Below, piece by piece: positions 42,197 to 50,727 of a stretch of DNA of 64,000 bases. The translations under genes and the position numbers were made by a program. The stretch is from an uncultured Clostridia bacterium (GTDB lineage: Bacteria; Bacillota; Clostridia; TANB77; CAG-508): assembly GCA_934157035.1 (NCBI GenBank), contig CAKPHG010000003.1:124001-188000 (forward strand), read 5' to 3'. The stretch's first letter is position 1, and each line of letters opens with the position of its first letter. The notes below the pieces were generated by a model. That model was not told the origin of the DNA. It searched no databases and saw nothing but the letters and a program-made list of their open reading frames with translations.

Positions 42197-42323
42197 ATTA
42201 TTTCCTTCCATATTTATCTTACTACTTTAAAAGTGCTAAATTTGTAGAAATTAGTAAGTTATATTATTTTTTTATTGAAACTAATTATAGCACCTAAATA
42301 GTCCTTTTTCAATTCTTTTACAA

Positions 42324-42366
42324 ATAAAGAGTTTAAAATTATATTCATAATTTTAAACTCTTTATT
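42324..42366 (-). terminator. Terminator after the 51-residue basic protein gene
   Basis: AAAGAGTTTAAAATTAT / ATAATTTTAAACTCTTT perfect 17-bp stem with a four-base loop and A/T-rich flanks. Confidence 0.8.
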
Positions 42367-42380
42367 GTTTGTACTACTTT

Positions 42381-42536
42381 TTAATTTTCCCATTTTTTTC
42401 TTCTCAATTCTTTAAGTAATTTTGCTTCTTTGGAACCGGTAATGTCATGTGGCTCAACTTCATGCCTCTTTTTTTCTACTTTGTTGTAGTATTTGCTTCT
42501 GAACTTCTTTTTTTTAGGATAGTTCCGTCTGGGCAT
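42381..42536 (-). CDS. Small very basic protein (51 residues)
   Basis: Starts MPRRNYPKKKKFRSKYYNKV and ends KLLKELRRKKWEN; more than a third of residues are Lys or Arg. AAGGAGG lies before the ATG, and there is a TATAAT at about 42567-42572 and its own terminator. Composition suggests nucleic-acid or ribosome association. It is not one of the ribosomal proteins I recognise. It stands between the DUF3048 gene and era as a separate transcript. Confidence 0.6.
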   Translation of the reverse strand: MPRRNYPKKKKFRSKYYNKVEKKRHEVEPHDITGSKEAKLLKELRRKKWEN

Positions 42537-42584
42537 AGTAGTACCTCCTTTCAACTTTTTTTGTATTATATCATAAAAATAAAT

Positions 42585-42617
42585 AAAAAGAAACTATTTT
42601 TATTATAGTTTCTTTTT
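42585..42617 (-). terminator. Terminator after the DUF3048 gene
   Basis: AAAAAGAAACTAT / ATAGTTTCTTTTT stem with a short A/T loop and a T-run on the minus strand. Confidence 0.8.
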
Positions 42618-42626
42618 ATTTTCTAT

Positions 42627-43718
42627 TTATTCTGCTATTGTATTAGTATTTTGTACTTCTTCAGGTTTTCCTGGTTCTATTGAAATTTTTGAATCTATTG
42701 GACAAATTTGAATAAATGTATTTCCATCGTTTACTTCTATTTCATTGCCTTGTAAGTCTCTATATACTGTTTGACCAGCTCTTGAAGTTTTTTCTGCTGT
42801 TATTTCTATTGCCTTTCCATTTGTTATATAATAACCTTCTAATGTTTTTATATTGTCTAATGTTTGTCTTCCTTTATTTTCTCCATCATTTAATGTCCAG
42901 TTTTTACATTTATATACTATGATATTCTTTACTCTAACATCCTCATTAGTATCCCAATCTACTTGCTTTTTATTTCTAGAATAACGAATATAATTTTTAG
43001 ATGCTTCATCATATTCATATCTTACAGTATTATAATTTGAGTATGGAATTGTAACTTTTGTAGCTTCTATTTTACTGTCTAAATTTACTTCCTCTCCTAC
43101 ATATTTTAATACACTCTTTTTCTCTGATGTTGTACTATATTTGTTTCTGTTTGCTATTTCTAATATTTTCTCTGTATTTGTAACAGCATTATGTGGTGCA
43201 TATTTATCTTTTACTCTCCAGAATGATTTTGAGCTTTCATAAATACCATTAATGTTATTTACTCCTAATTTTTTAATGTCTGCTTGTGCTTGTGGGCTCC
43301 AACCAAAATGAACATATATTGCATCATTTTCTAATGCATAGTCTAAAAAGTAATGTCTTGAACTACGAATTGGACCTATTTTGTCTAAGTCTTGACCTTT
43401 AAATAATGCCATTAACCTAGTTTCCCCACCTTCTACTATTATTTCATATACCATATATGCTTTACTTAGGTTTGCTTGTGGCATTGCATCTTTATGATTG
43501 TCTATCATTACTGCTATTGGTCTTTCTGTTCCTTTGAAAATTTGTGGTTCTTTAACTTCTACTATTGTTTTTTCTTCTTCTTCGTTTAGTTTTCCTGTAT
43601 TTATAACACCTTTAACTTCTTTATCTTTAATATATTTCATTGTAACTAATGCCCCTGCTACAATAATTAATATAATTAAAATTGCTACCAATACTTTTAC
43701 ACCTGCGGAATTTTTCAT
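42627..43718 (-). CDS. DUF3048 domain protein (YerB-like)
   Basis: 363 residues. An N-terminal membrane helix (about 7-27) has no lipobox Cys, so it is anchored rather than a lipoprotein. The DUF3048 region follows: RPIAVMIDNHKDAMPQANLS (about 66-85), YEIIVEGGETRLMALF, IGPIRSSRHYFLDYA and YVHFGWSPQAQADI. The fold is extracytoplasmic. Function unknown; homologues are common in spore-formers. It lies downstream of dgkA by 16 bases, so it is probably in that operon. Confidence 0.92.
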   Translation of the reverse strand: MKNSAGVKVLVAILIILIIVAGALVTMKYIKDKEVKGVINTGKLNEEEEKTIVEVKEPQIFKGTERPIAVMIDNHKDAMPQANLSKAYMVYEIIVEGGETRLMALFKGQDLDKIGPIRSSRHYFLDYALENDAIYVHFGWSPQAQADIKKLGVNNINGIYESSKSFWRVKDKYAPHNAVTNTEKILEIANRNKYSTTSEKKSVLKYVGEEVNLDSKIEATKVTIPYSNYNTVRYEYDEASKNYIRYSRNKKQVDWDTNEDVRVKNIIVYKCKNWTLNDGENKGRQTLDNIKTLEGYYITNGKAIEITAEKTSRAGQTVYRDLQGNEIEVNDGNTFIQICPIDSKISIEPGKPEEVQNTNTIAE

Positions 43719-43734
43719 TTTTTACCATCCTCTT

Positions 43735-44103
43735 TTACATTATATTTTTTATTACAATAAATATTGCAATTATTACTGCATTTATTGCAGATAATACAAC
43801 TGCACCTGCTGCTACATCTTTTGCTATTTTTGCAATTGGGTGAAATTTATTTGTACATAAATTTACTGTTTCTTCTACTGCTGTATTCATTACCTCTGTT
43901 ATAATTACTAACATTGTTGCAAATGTTAAAAACATACATTCTATTATATCTAATTTAAAAAATATACAACAAAGTATTACTCCTACCGCTATTAATAATT
44001 GTACTCTAACATGCCTTTGTGTTTTTATTGAATACCATATTCCACTAAATGCCTTTTTCCATGAATCTATGGCATTTTTATTTTTCAGCCTTTCGTCTTC
44101 CAT
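43735..44103 (-). CDS. dgkA: Diacylglycerol/undecaprenol kinase family protein
   Basis: 122-residue integral membrane kinase with three helices. EVMNTAVEETVNLCT (about 66-80) is the catalytic and metal-binding helix, followed by IAKIAKDVAAGAVVLSAINA. Gram-positive members mainly phosphorylate undecaprenol, feeding the lipid carrier pool. It lies between ybeY and DUF3048; the order ybeY-dgkA-era is classic Firmicutes. Confidence 0.94.
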   Translation of the reverse strand: MEDERLKNKNAIDSWKKAFSGIWYSIKTQRHVRVQLLIAVGVILCCIFFKLDIIECMFLTFATMLVIITEVMNTAVEETVNLCTNKFHPIAKIAKDVAAGAVVLSAINAVIIAIFIVIKNIM

Positions 44104-44117
44104 TTAATTGCTCCTTT

Positions 44118-44600
44118 TTATCTTGTTTGTTTTAATTTTGATAATACCACTTCTTCTTTTGCCCTCATTTTTACTTTATCTTCTTCTTCTATGTGATCAT
44201 ATCCCATTATATGGTAAAAGCCATGTACTAACATATAAGATAACTCTCTTTCAAAACTATGACCATATTCATTTGCCTGTTCTTTTACTTTTTCTATAGA
44301 TATAACTATATCTCCTAAAACCTCTGGTATTGGATTTTTTATTTGTTTGCTAACAATTTCATCAATTTCTTCTTTTTCAAACATTGGAAAAGAAAGAACA
44401 TCTGTTGCTCTGTCTACATTTCTATATTCTTTATTAAGTTTATGAATTTGCTCTGGATTTGTTAGTGTTACACTTAAATAAAAATTTAGTTTTTCTATTT
44501 TTTCTTCTTTAAAACAAGTCTTTAGTACATTTTCTGCAAAGTCTATTAATTCTTTTTTTTCTTCTATATCTAAGAAAAGTATTTCTGCTATTTTTGACAT
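44118..44600 (-). CDS. ybeY: Endoribonuclease YbeY
   Basis: Zinc-dependent RNase for 16S rRNA 3'-end processing and late 70S quality control. RATDVLSFPMF (about 64-74), GDIVISIEKVKEQA (about 94-107) and the zinc site HGFYHIMGYDH (about 128-138) match the family's HGxxHxxGYDH. Length 160. Its start overlaps the end of the upstream 399-residue protein gene by 13 bases, indicating translational coupling. Confidence 0.95.
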   Translation of the reverse strand: MSKIAEILFLDIEEKKELIDFAENVLKTCFKEEKIEKLNFYLSVTLTNPEQIHKLNKEYRNVDRATDVLSFPMFEKEEIDEIVSKQIKNPIPEVLGDIVISIEKVKEQANEYGHSFERELSYMLVHGFYHIMGYDHIEEEDKVKMRAKEEVVLSKLKQTR

Positions 44601-45787
44601 ACTAATTTCCTTCCTACATAGCTACCACAAGACATACATGTATTTTTTAATTCTTTCATTGCTCCTAATGCAACTAGTTTGTTTTTATAAAAATTAATGA
44701 TTTTAAAATATTTATTTTCATTTTTATAAACTTCTTTTAAATCTCCCTTTATAAATAAGATTTCTTTTTGTCTTTGGTATTCAATATAATCTTCGTTTTT
44801 TAAATGTTGTATATCTTGGTATTTTTTCCAAAATTCTTTATATGTATCTCTATCTTGTGGCTTGTCCCAGTATATTTTAGTAGATAAAAGTTTTATATTA
44901 TAATCTTCTATTAAATGTATTAATAAAGAATAAGCTTTTTCTTGTTTCTTTATTACTCTTGTATCTACTATTAAGCTTCTTACATCTTTTAATAATTTTA
45001 TGTAACATTGTTCTGCAACAATAAGTGGTAAACTATGTGTAAATAATTTTCTACTAATAGCAAGTAGAACCATTTTCTTTTCTATACCTTCGTTTTGATC
45101 TAACTTGCCAATAGTATAATTTTCGAATTTTTCATATTCTTCTATTATTTGTTTATATTTTTCAGATTGTTCACTTTCCATTTTTAATGGAAGAATATTT
45201 ATAATATATTCTTCTAAAACTTTGAATATCTTTTCATAAATTAAGTCTTTATTTTGAGATGTTAAATTATCTGCAAGTTTTATAGAAAAATGTTTCAATA
45301 ATCCTTTATATAAACTATCCATTTTTTCTAAGTAAAATGGTTTATATTTTTCTAAAGTTTTTGGTTTTTCTAGTTGCTTTAAAGTTTCATAATCTAACTC
45401 TAATAAATATTTTTGTTTACGATATTTGTATTCTAAATACTCTGTTTGTTTTACTTTTATTACTTCATAATATCTTGATAAAGCATTTGCCTCAAAAACT
45501 GAAGCAGTATCGTTTTTTACTTTTTTGTATATTGAGTCCATTATATGCTTATCTATTGCTTCTAAATATAAACTATATACATCCTCATATCTTTGTTGTA
45601 ATGCTTCTTTTTTGTTTTCATCACATGTTTTTACAGCATCGTATGCTTTTAATAAGTTATTTCTTTTAATAGAAATAAGCATACTATTAATTCCTATTTT
45701 TGTTGGAATTAACATTTTTGTAATAGTACTTGTTATTTTTGTAAAAAAGGTTTTATCAGCATATACTCTTAAACTTCTTTCTTCCAT
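44588..45787 (-). CDS. Unrecognised 399-residue helical protein in the ybeY operon
   Basis: Not recognised. Mostly charged and helical throughout (Lys/Glu/Tyr-rich), with no clear membrane segment. The extreme C-terminus has three Cys in NTCMSCGSYVGRKLVCQK, a possible metal knuckle. It occupies the position where Bacillus has phoH and the HD-domain gene yqfF between yqfD and ybeY, but shows neither a P-loop nor HD residues. The 13-base overlap with ybeY and 14-base gap to yqfD put it firmly in the operon. Confidence 0.75.
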   Translation of the reverse strand: MEERSLRVYADKTFFTKITSTITKMLIPTKIGINSMLISIKRNNLLKAYDAVKTCDENKKEALQQRYEDVYSLYLEAIDKHIMDSIYKKVKNDTASVFEANALSRYYEVIKVKQTEYLEYKYRKQKYLLELDYETLKQLEKPKTLEKYKPFYLEKMDSLYKGLLKHFSIKLADNLTSQNKDLIYEKIFKVLEEYIINILPLKMESEQSEKYKQIIEEYEKFENYTIGKLDQNEGIEKKMVLLAISRKLFTHSLPLIVAEQCYIKLLKDVRSLIVDTRVIKKQEKAYSLLIHLIEDYNIKLLSTKIYWDKPQDRDTYKEFWKKYQDIQHLKNEDYIEYQRQKEILFIKGDLKEVYKNENKYFKIINFYKNKLVALGAMKELKNTCMSCGSYVGRKLVCQK

Positions 45788-45801
45788 TATAATTCATCCT
45801 T

Positions 45802-46986
45802 TCAAAATACTATTTTTTCTTTTGTCCCTATTTCTTCAAGCACCTCATATATTACTTGTGCCTCTATATATTCTTCAGTTTCATTGTAGTTAATATATGT
45901 ATTCACTAATTTTTCTTTATCTTCTACTTTTTCATCTAATAGTTTTTTAGCTTTTTCTACGGCTATTTGCTTTGCCTCTTCTTTACTATAAGTTAACCTT
46001 TCTTCTATTAGTTCTTTATTAGTGATTTTTGTGATTTCTATTGGTAAATAAAAATCTGAAAACATTTTTATTTTTTTTGTTTCTCCTATTGTATCATATT
46101 TTTCAAATTTTGAAAGAGTTTTATAAAAATTTATTTGAAAATTATTTATCTTTACGGAATATTTGTTTTCAGAGTTTCCATTTTCTTTTGATATAACTTG
46201 ATTTAGCTCTACTTTTTGTTTTTCTTCATACCAAACTTTTGCTATAATTTCTCCATTTGCATGCACATATCGAGTTCCTGTGTACTTTCCTTCTAACCAT
46301 CCTGCTATTAGTATTGTTCCTTTATTTACTGTATCTCCTTGCTTTACTAGGGATGTTCCATTTATAGCGTTTGTTTTTACTATGACTCCTGGTTTTGTTG
46401 CAACAATATTACAATACTCTTCTTCTTTTATTATATCTGGTTTTTTATCTGCTTCTACTACTTTTACTAAGGCATTTGTGCCTTTTAATTCAATTCCTAT
46501 CCATGCTAAATCATTTCTATCTAGTCTTACTTTACTTACTATCTCTTTTGTATTTATTTTATTTTTAGCTGTTCCTACCTTTAGTCCTTCCTGTTCTAGC
46601 ACAGCTATTAGTTCTTCTTTAGAAATGTTAGTATTCCCTGTTAATTCTATATTCCATATAAAATTTGATAATATTACTATTCCAACAACTATTAAGCATA
46701 AAGATAAGAAAAAGATTTTTCTTTTTCTATATTTATTAAATATAAATGGTAAACCTTTTTTTTCTTTAATTTTAACTCTGCATTTTGTTTTCTTGGCTAT
46801 TTTTACAATTTTTCTATAATCTTTTATACTTATATTAGTATATAATAGTGTTGATTTTTCTCTTTTACTATTCCATAATAATATACTTTTATTTGAAGAT
46901 AAATTTATTAATTTTTCTATAAAATAGCCTTCTACCTCTATTCTTAAATAACCTAATATGTAGTTTAGTAATATCTTTATTTTCAA
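45802..46986 (-). CDS. yqfD: Sporulation protein YqfD
   Basis: 394-residue mother-cell membrane protein needed for efficient sporulation. A short N-terminal domain, then one membrane helix (about 92-112) after the RKRKIFF stretch, followed by a large extracytoplasmic part starting with a POTRA-like region (IELTGNTNISKEELIAVLEQ). GVIVKTNAINGTSLVKQGDT (about 195-214) is a conserved barrel-sandwich element. It pairs with yqfC upstream. Usually transcribed by sigma-E. Confidence 0.93.
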   Translation of the reverse strand: MKIKILLNYILGYLRIEVEGYFIEKLINLSSNKSILLWNSKREKSTLLYTNISIKDYRKIVKIAKKTKCRVKIKEKKGLPFIFNKYRKRKIFFLSLCLIVVGIVILSNFIWNIELTGNTNISKEELIAVLEQEGLKVGTAKNKINTKEIVSKVRLDRNDLAWIGIELKGTNALVKVVEADKKPDIIKEEEYCNIVATKPGVIVKTNAINGTSLVKQGDTVNKGTILIAGWLEGKYTGTRYVHANGEIIAKVWYEEKQKVELNQVISKENGNSENKYSVKINNFQINFYKTLSKFEKYDTIGETKKIKMFSDFYLPIEITKITNKELIEERLTYSKEEAKQIAVEKAKKLLDEKVEDKEKLVNTYINYNETEEYIEAQVIYEVLEEIGTKEKIVF

Positions 46987-46997
46987 AGTTATTCCTC

Positions 46998-47285
46998 CTA
47001 GTCATCTATTGTTTTTTCAAAATCAACACTTTCTATCTTTCCTTTTATTAATATATCATCTGTTGTCATTTCATTTAAGTCTAAATTATATCCATTTATA
47101 TTTATAATTCCTACATGAGTATTTATTCTTACATAAAAGTCTTGGTATTCTAATATTGATTTGTAATTTTCTATTAGTAATTCGTTAAATCCCACCAAAG
47201 TTATTTTTGGTTCATTGGAAGATATCTCTTTAGGAATTTCAAGAAGTTCTTCAAAACGATTTTGTCTTTTTTGTTTTTTCCTCAT
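46998..47285 (-). CDS. yqfC: Sporulation protein YqfC
   Basis: 95 residues of the YabP/YqfC family. LEIPKEISSNEPKITLVGFN (about 15-34) then ELLIENYKSILEYQD and the terminal GYNLDLNEMTTDDILIKGKI motif are typical. Sigma-E regulon member in model organisms. It is 12 bases upstream of yqfD. AAAGGAG RBS. Confidence 0.93.
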   Translation of the reverse strand: MRKKQKRQNRFEELLEIPKEISSNEPKITLVGFNELLIENYKSILEYQDFYVRINTHVGIININGYNLDLNEMTTDDILIKGKIESVDFEKTIDD

Positions 47286-47320
47286 TTTCTCTCCTTTTTA
47301 TAAGATAACTATTTCTCGAA

Positions 47321-48130
47321 TTATCTTTCAAATTCATCTAAAGTTGAAAAATTATATCCCATATTTTTAATTTCTTTTATACAGTAATCTAATATATTAG
47401 TATTATCTTTTGAATTTCCATGTAATAATATTACAGCACCATTATGAATGTTATTTAATATTTTCTTTTTAGCATACTCTTCTCTTCCTTGTCTATTTTC
47501 ATCCCAATCGTCATATGCAAATGACCACATTACATGAGTGTATCCAAGTGTATTACAATATTCTACACTTTTTTCGCTATATTCTCCTTTTGGAGGTCTT
47601 ATATATTTCATTTCATATCCAAATTTTTCGTATACTGCTATATGAAGATTCATTACTTCATTTTTTATTTGTTCTAAAGTAAGTGATGGCATACTTTTAT
47701 GATTTACAGTATGGTTTCCTATTGTATGACCTTCATTTATCATTTTTTGTACTAATTCTGGATTTGTGTTTACATAGTGGGCTGTTATAAAAAAACATGC
47801 TTTTACATCATTTTGCTTTAACACCTCTAAAATTTTTTCTGTATATCCAGCCTCATAGCCTTCATCAAATGTCAAATATACTCTTTTAGAATCTTTATTT
47901 CCCATTGCTATTCCTTTTGCTTCATCTATAATCTTTTTATTTAAAGAACCTAAATCTGGTTGTTCATGATTATCATTTCTTTTTATTCCCCACTCTATTT
48001 TTTTACTACTTAGACTTTCAAGTGAGCTTGCACTTGTTTGTATTGTTTGTTTTTCACCATTTAAACTTATTATTGAAAATGTAAAAATTGCAATAACAAC
48101 TATAGCAAACATATAAGAATATTTTTTCAT
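47321..48130 (-). CDS. pdaA: PdaA-type polysaccharide deacetylase
   Basis: N-deacetylase that prepares spore cortex peptidoglycan for muramic-delta-lactam synthesis. N-terminal signal or anchor helix (about 4-22). NodB domain: RVYLTFDEGYEAGY (about 84-97), HTIGNHTVNHKSMPSL (about 135-150, the HxxxH metal pair), RPPKGEYSEKS (about 178-188) and HGNSKDN near the C-terminus. TFDEGYE and RPPKGE, in place of TFDDGP and RPPYG, are PdaA traits. Expected to act in the forespore under sigma-G. Confidence 0.92.
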   Translation of the reverse strand: MKKYSYMFAIVVIAIFTFSIISLNGEKQTIQTSASSLESLSSKKIEWGIKRNDNHEQPDLGSLNKKIIDEAKGIAMGNKDSKRVYLTFDEGYEAGYTEKILEVLKQNDVKACFFITAHYVNTNPELVQKMINEGHTIGNHTVNHKSMPSLTLEQIKNEVMNLHIAVYEKFGYEMKYIRPPKGEYSEKSVEYCNTLGYTHVMWSFAYDDWDENRQGREEYAKKKILNNIHNGAVILLHGNSKDNTNILDYCIKEIKNMGYNFSTLDEFER

Positions 48131-48421
48131 TTATACATTCCTCCTATTTTTAATTTTATGATTTTACTTCCAAATTATTACTTTATAATTTCCATTTTTT
48201 GTTAACTAATTGCTTTAATTTGCTTTATTTGTTTTATTATTTTTCGTTGATATTTAGCACATTTCCTCTTTTCGACATTTTTTTATTTTTCTGTATATTT
48301 TTCTATTGACATTAGTCGATTTTTGCATTATTATGTTTTTATTAAAAGGTAATTTTTTCCAATGAGCAAATGATAAAAAATAGCATTATTGTATTTTATG
48401 CTATTTATGGAGGATATATAA
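48131..48421 (+). promoter_or_regulatory. agrAC regulatory region: 0A box, promoter and inverted repeat
   Basis: Three signals on one short intergenic stretch. A TTCGACA (0A box core on the minus strand) is at 48271-48277. A promoter is TTGACA (48306-48311), 17 bases, TATTAT (48329-48334), with AGTCGA inside the spacer. The inverted repeat AAATAGCAT / ATGCTATTT (48378-48386 and 48398-48406) lies between promoter and RBS (GGAGG at 48409). Confidence 0.6.
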
Positions 48422-49156
48422 ATGTTGAATTTTGTTTTATGTGAAGATAACTCTGCAATTTTAAACAAACTTTCTAAAATGTTAGAATCACTTTTTATTA
48501 AGCATAATTTTGATGCAGAAATTGTTTATTCTTCTGCTAACCCCAAAAATGTATACCAATATGTAAAAGATAATATTGTTGACGTTTTATTTTTGGACAT
48601 TGATTTAAAATCAAATATTTCTGGGTTAGATCTAGCAAGTCAAATTAGAAAAATAAATAATCATGCATATATTGTTTTTACTAGCGCTCATTTAGAGTAT
48701 ATTTTAATGGCTTACAAATATAAAACATTTGACTTTATTCCAAAACCAATTACAATAGAGCGTTTAGAAGATACTATTCTTCGTATTATTGAAGATGTAA
48801 ATAGTAATGATTATAAAAGTGAATTTATTCATTTAAATAATAAAAACGCTATTTTTCACCAGGATAGTATTAACTTTATAAAGAAAGATGGCATGAAACT
48901 AGTTTTTTACACAGATAAAAAAGTTTATGAGACCTACAGTTCTTTTTCTAAAATTACTGAAAAACTGCCGCCTAACTTTGTTAGATGTCATAAATCTTAT
49001 ATAGCAAATGTAAATAAAATTTATGATATATCTCCTAAAGACAATAGTATCTTTTTTGAAGGAGATTCTGAGGCCAAGTGTTATATTGGTCCTAAATATA
49101 AAAATAAATTAATGGAGGTTTTTAATAATGGAAATTTTACAAAAAATATGGAATAG
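48422..49156 (+). CDS. agrA: LytTR response regulator (AgrA-like)
   Basis: 244 residues. The receiver domain (about 1-125) has CEDN acidic residues at 7-10, phosphoacceptor Asp59 in VLFLDIDL, a Ser in FTSAHLEY and the switch Lys in FDFIPKPIT. The C-terminal LytTR DNA-binding domain (about 140-235) includes FIKKDGMKLVFYTDKKVYET and FVRCHKSYIANVNKI. It would be phosphorylated by the adjacent AgrC-like kinase and activate peptide-signal genes. The 3' end overlaps agrC by 29 bases. Confidence 0.93.
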   Translation: MLNFVLCEDNSAILNKLSKMLESLFIKHNFDAEIVYSSANPKNVYQYVKDNIVDVLFLDIDLKSNISGLDLASQIRKINNHAYIVFTSAHLEYILMAYKYKTFDFIPKPITIERLEDTILRIIEDVNSNDYKSEFIHLNNKNAIFHQDSINFIKKDGMKLVFYTDKKVYETYSSFSKITEKLPPNFVRCHKSYIANVNKIYDISPKDNSIFFEGDSEAKCYIGPKYKNKLMEVFNNGNFTKNME

Positions 49157-50474
49157 TTTGATTACGGAGAATCCTAGTATTATAAATATAATTAGCATAC
49201 CTTTAATATTTATAGAAGTGTCTATATCTATGTTAATTTTTACTACTTTATTATCTATAGATGTAACTAAAAAACAAAAATGGTCATACGTACTTATAGT
49301 ATCAATTTTTAGTATTATTAGTAGATTATTTATTCCTAATCCTTTTAATGCTTTTATAAATCTTTTAATTATGCTATTGAGTGTTATTTTTGTCTTTAAA
49401 ACTTCTATAGCAAAAGGAATTCTTTCTGTAATTATTCCTTTTGTTGTAGAAATATTAGTAGAGGCTTTCTTTTCAAAAATCTATTTATTAATATTTAAAA
49501 TAGATTACGTTACAGGTATGAATATTCCTTTACACAGACTTATAGGTACTCTACTTATATATTTAATTATGTATGGAATATATATTCTACTAAAAGTATT
49601 TAAAGTAAATTTTGCTAAAATACAAGTTTTAAATAAAAAGAAAAAATTAACTTTATTATTTAATATATTATTTGCTATTATATTAATTGCCTCAGAATTA
49701 TATATAATTACATTTTACACTTATGCATTGCCAACATTTATTACTATTATAAATATTATAAGTATATTTGCCTATGTAGTTATTAGTTTTTACACAATAT
49801 TTACTGTTTCTAAACTAGAAAGTACTTCTATGAACTTAGAAGAAGCTCAACTTTATAATAAAACATTACAAATGCTACAAGATAATACTAGAGCATTTAG
49901 ACACGACTTTTCTAATATTGTTCAAGGTATGGCAGGTTTTATAGACAAAAATGATATGGAAGGCTTAAAGAAATATTACTATCAACTTTTAGAAGACATT
50001 CAACATACAAACAACTTAACTTCTTTAAGTCCAAGTGTAGTAAACAATCCTGCTATATACAATGTTTTAGCAACAAAATATCATAAAGCAGATGAACTTG
50101 GTATAAAAATTAACTTAGAAGCATTCTTAAATATGAATGATTTAAATATTAAAATTTATGAATTTACTAGAGTTTTAGGTATTCTTATGGATAATGCAAT
50201 AGAAGCTGCAAAAGAATGTGATGATAAAATTATAAATGTTACATTTAGAAAAGATTCAAGAAAGCACATGCAATTATTAATTATTGAAAACACTTATACA
50301 AATAAAGATGTAAATACCGACAAAATATTTGAAAAAGGATATTCTACTAAAAAAGGTAATACTGGACTTGGATTATGGGAAGTAAGACAAATATTAAAGA
50401 AAAATGATAACTTAAATTTATTTACAACTAAAAATAGTGAATTCTTTATTCAACAATTTGAAATATTTTATTAA
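49128..50474 (+). CDS. agrC: GHKL sensor histidine kinase (AgrC-like)
   Basis: 448-residue peptide-pheromone receptor kinase. The N-terminal half has six or seven hydrophobic segments (about 15-230). The phosphoacceptor is His259 in AFRHDFSNIVQGM, followed by a GHKL ATPase: DNAIEAAKE (N box, about 355-363) and GYSTKKGNTGLGLW (G box, about 404-417). This layout is the AgrC class (HPK10). GGAGG lies nine bases before the ATG, inside the agrA 3' end. Confidence 0.93.
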   Translation: MEILQKIWNSLITENPSIINIISIPLIFIEVSISMLIFTTLLSIDVTKKQKWSYVLIVSIFSIISRLFIPNPFNAFINLLIMLLSVIFVFKTSIAKGILSVIIPFVVEILVEAFFSKIYLLIFKIDYVTGMNIPLHRLIGTLLIYLIMYGIYILLKVFKVNFAKIQVLNKKKKLTLLFNILFAIILIASELYIITFYTYALPTFITIINIISIFAYVVISFYTIFTVSKLESTSMNLEEAQLYNKTLQMLQDNTRAFRHDFSNIVQGMAGFIDKNDMEGLKKYYYQLLEDIQHTNNLTSLSPSVVNNPAIYNVLATKYHKADELGIKINLEAFLNMNDLNIKIYEFTRVLGILMDNAIEAAKECDDKIINVTFRKDSRKHMQLLIIENTYTNKDVNTDKIFEKGYSTKKGNTGLGLWEVRQILKKNDNLNLFTTKNSEFFIQQFEIFY

Positions 50475-50480
50475 AAAGTA

Positions 50481-50517
50481 AATAGAAGATAGATTTTACT
50501 CTATCTTCTATTTTTCT
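50481..50517 (+). terminator. Bidirectional terminator between agrC and agrD
   Basis: AATAGAAGATAG / CTATCTTCTATT perfect stem, eight-base loop, T-run. It separates the two convergent agr units. Confidence 0.85.
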
Positions 50518-50533
50518 ATAATTAATATTATAA

Positions 50534-50653
50534 TTAGTCTTTTTTAATTAATGAAGCAGGCATTTTTGGTTGGTGCCATAATCCTAATACAAAACATGCT
50601 GTGTTTGTAGATTTTGCGTATTTTTCTGCGATTTTTGCTAATAATTTTAACAT
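50534..50653 (-). CDS. agrD: AgrD-type cyclic peptide pheromone precursor
   Basis: 39 residues, too short for routine ORF calling. Amphipathic N-terminal helix MLKLLAKIAEKYAKST, then the signal region NTACFVLGLW and the charged recognition tail HQPKMPASLIKKD. The HQPxxP tail is the AgrD signature. Cys20 would form the thiolactone. If cleavage falls just before HQP, the ring is CFVLGLW, seven residues, larger than the usual five. GGGG lies eight bases before the ATG. Expected to be processed by AgrB 75 bases upstream on the same strand. Confidence 0.9.
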   Translation of the reverse strand: MLKLLAKIAEKYAKSTNTACFVLGLWHQPKMPASLIKKD

Positions 50654-50727
50654 ATCTAATTCCCCCTATATTATTATCTTTTCTATAATAAAGTATTTGC
50701 CGGCATAAATACTTTTATTACCTAATT

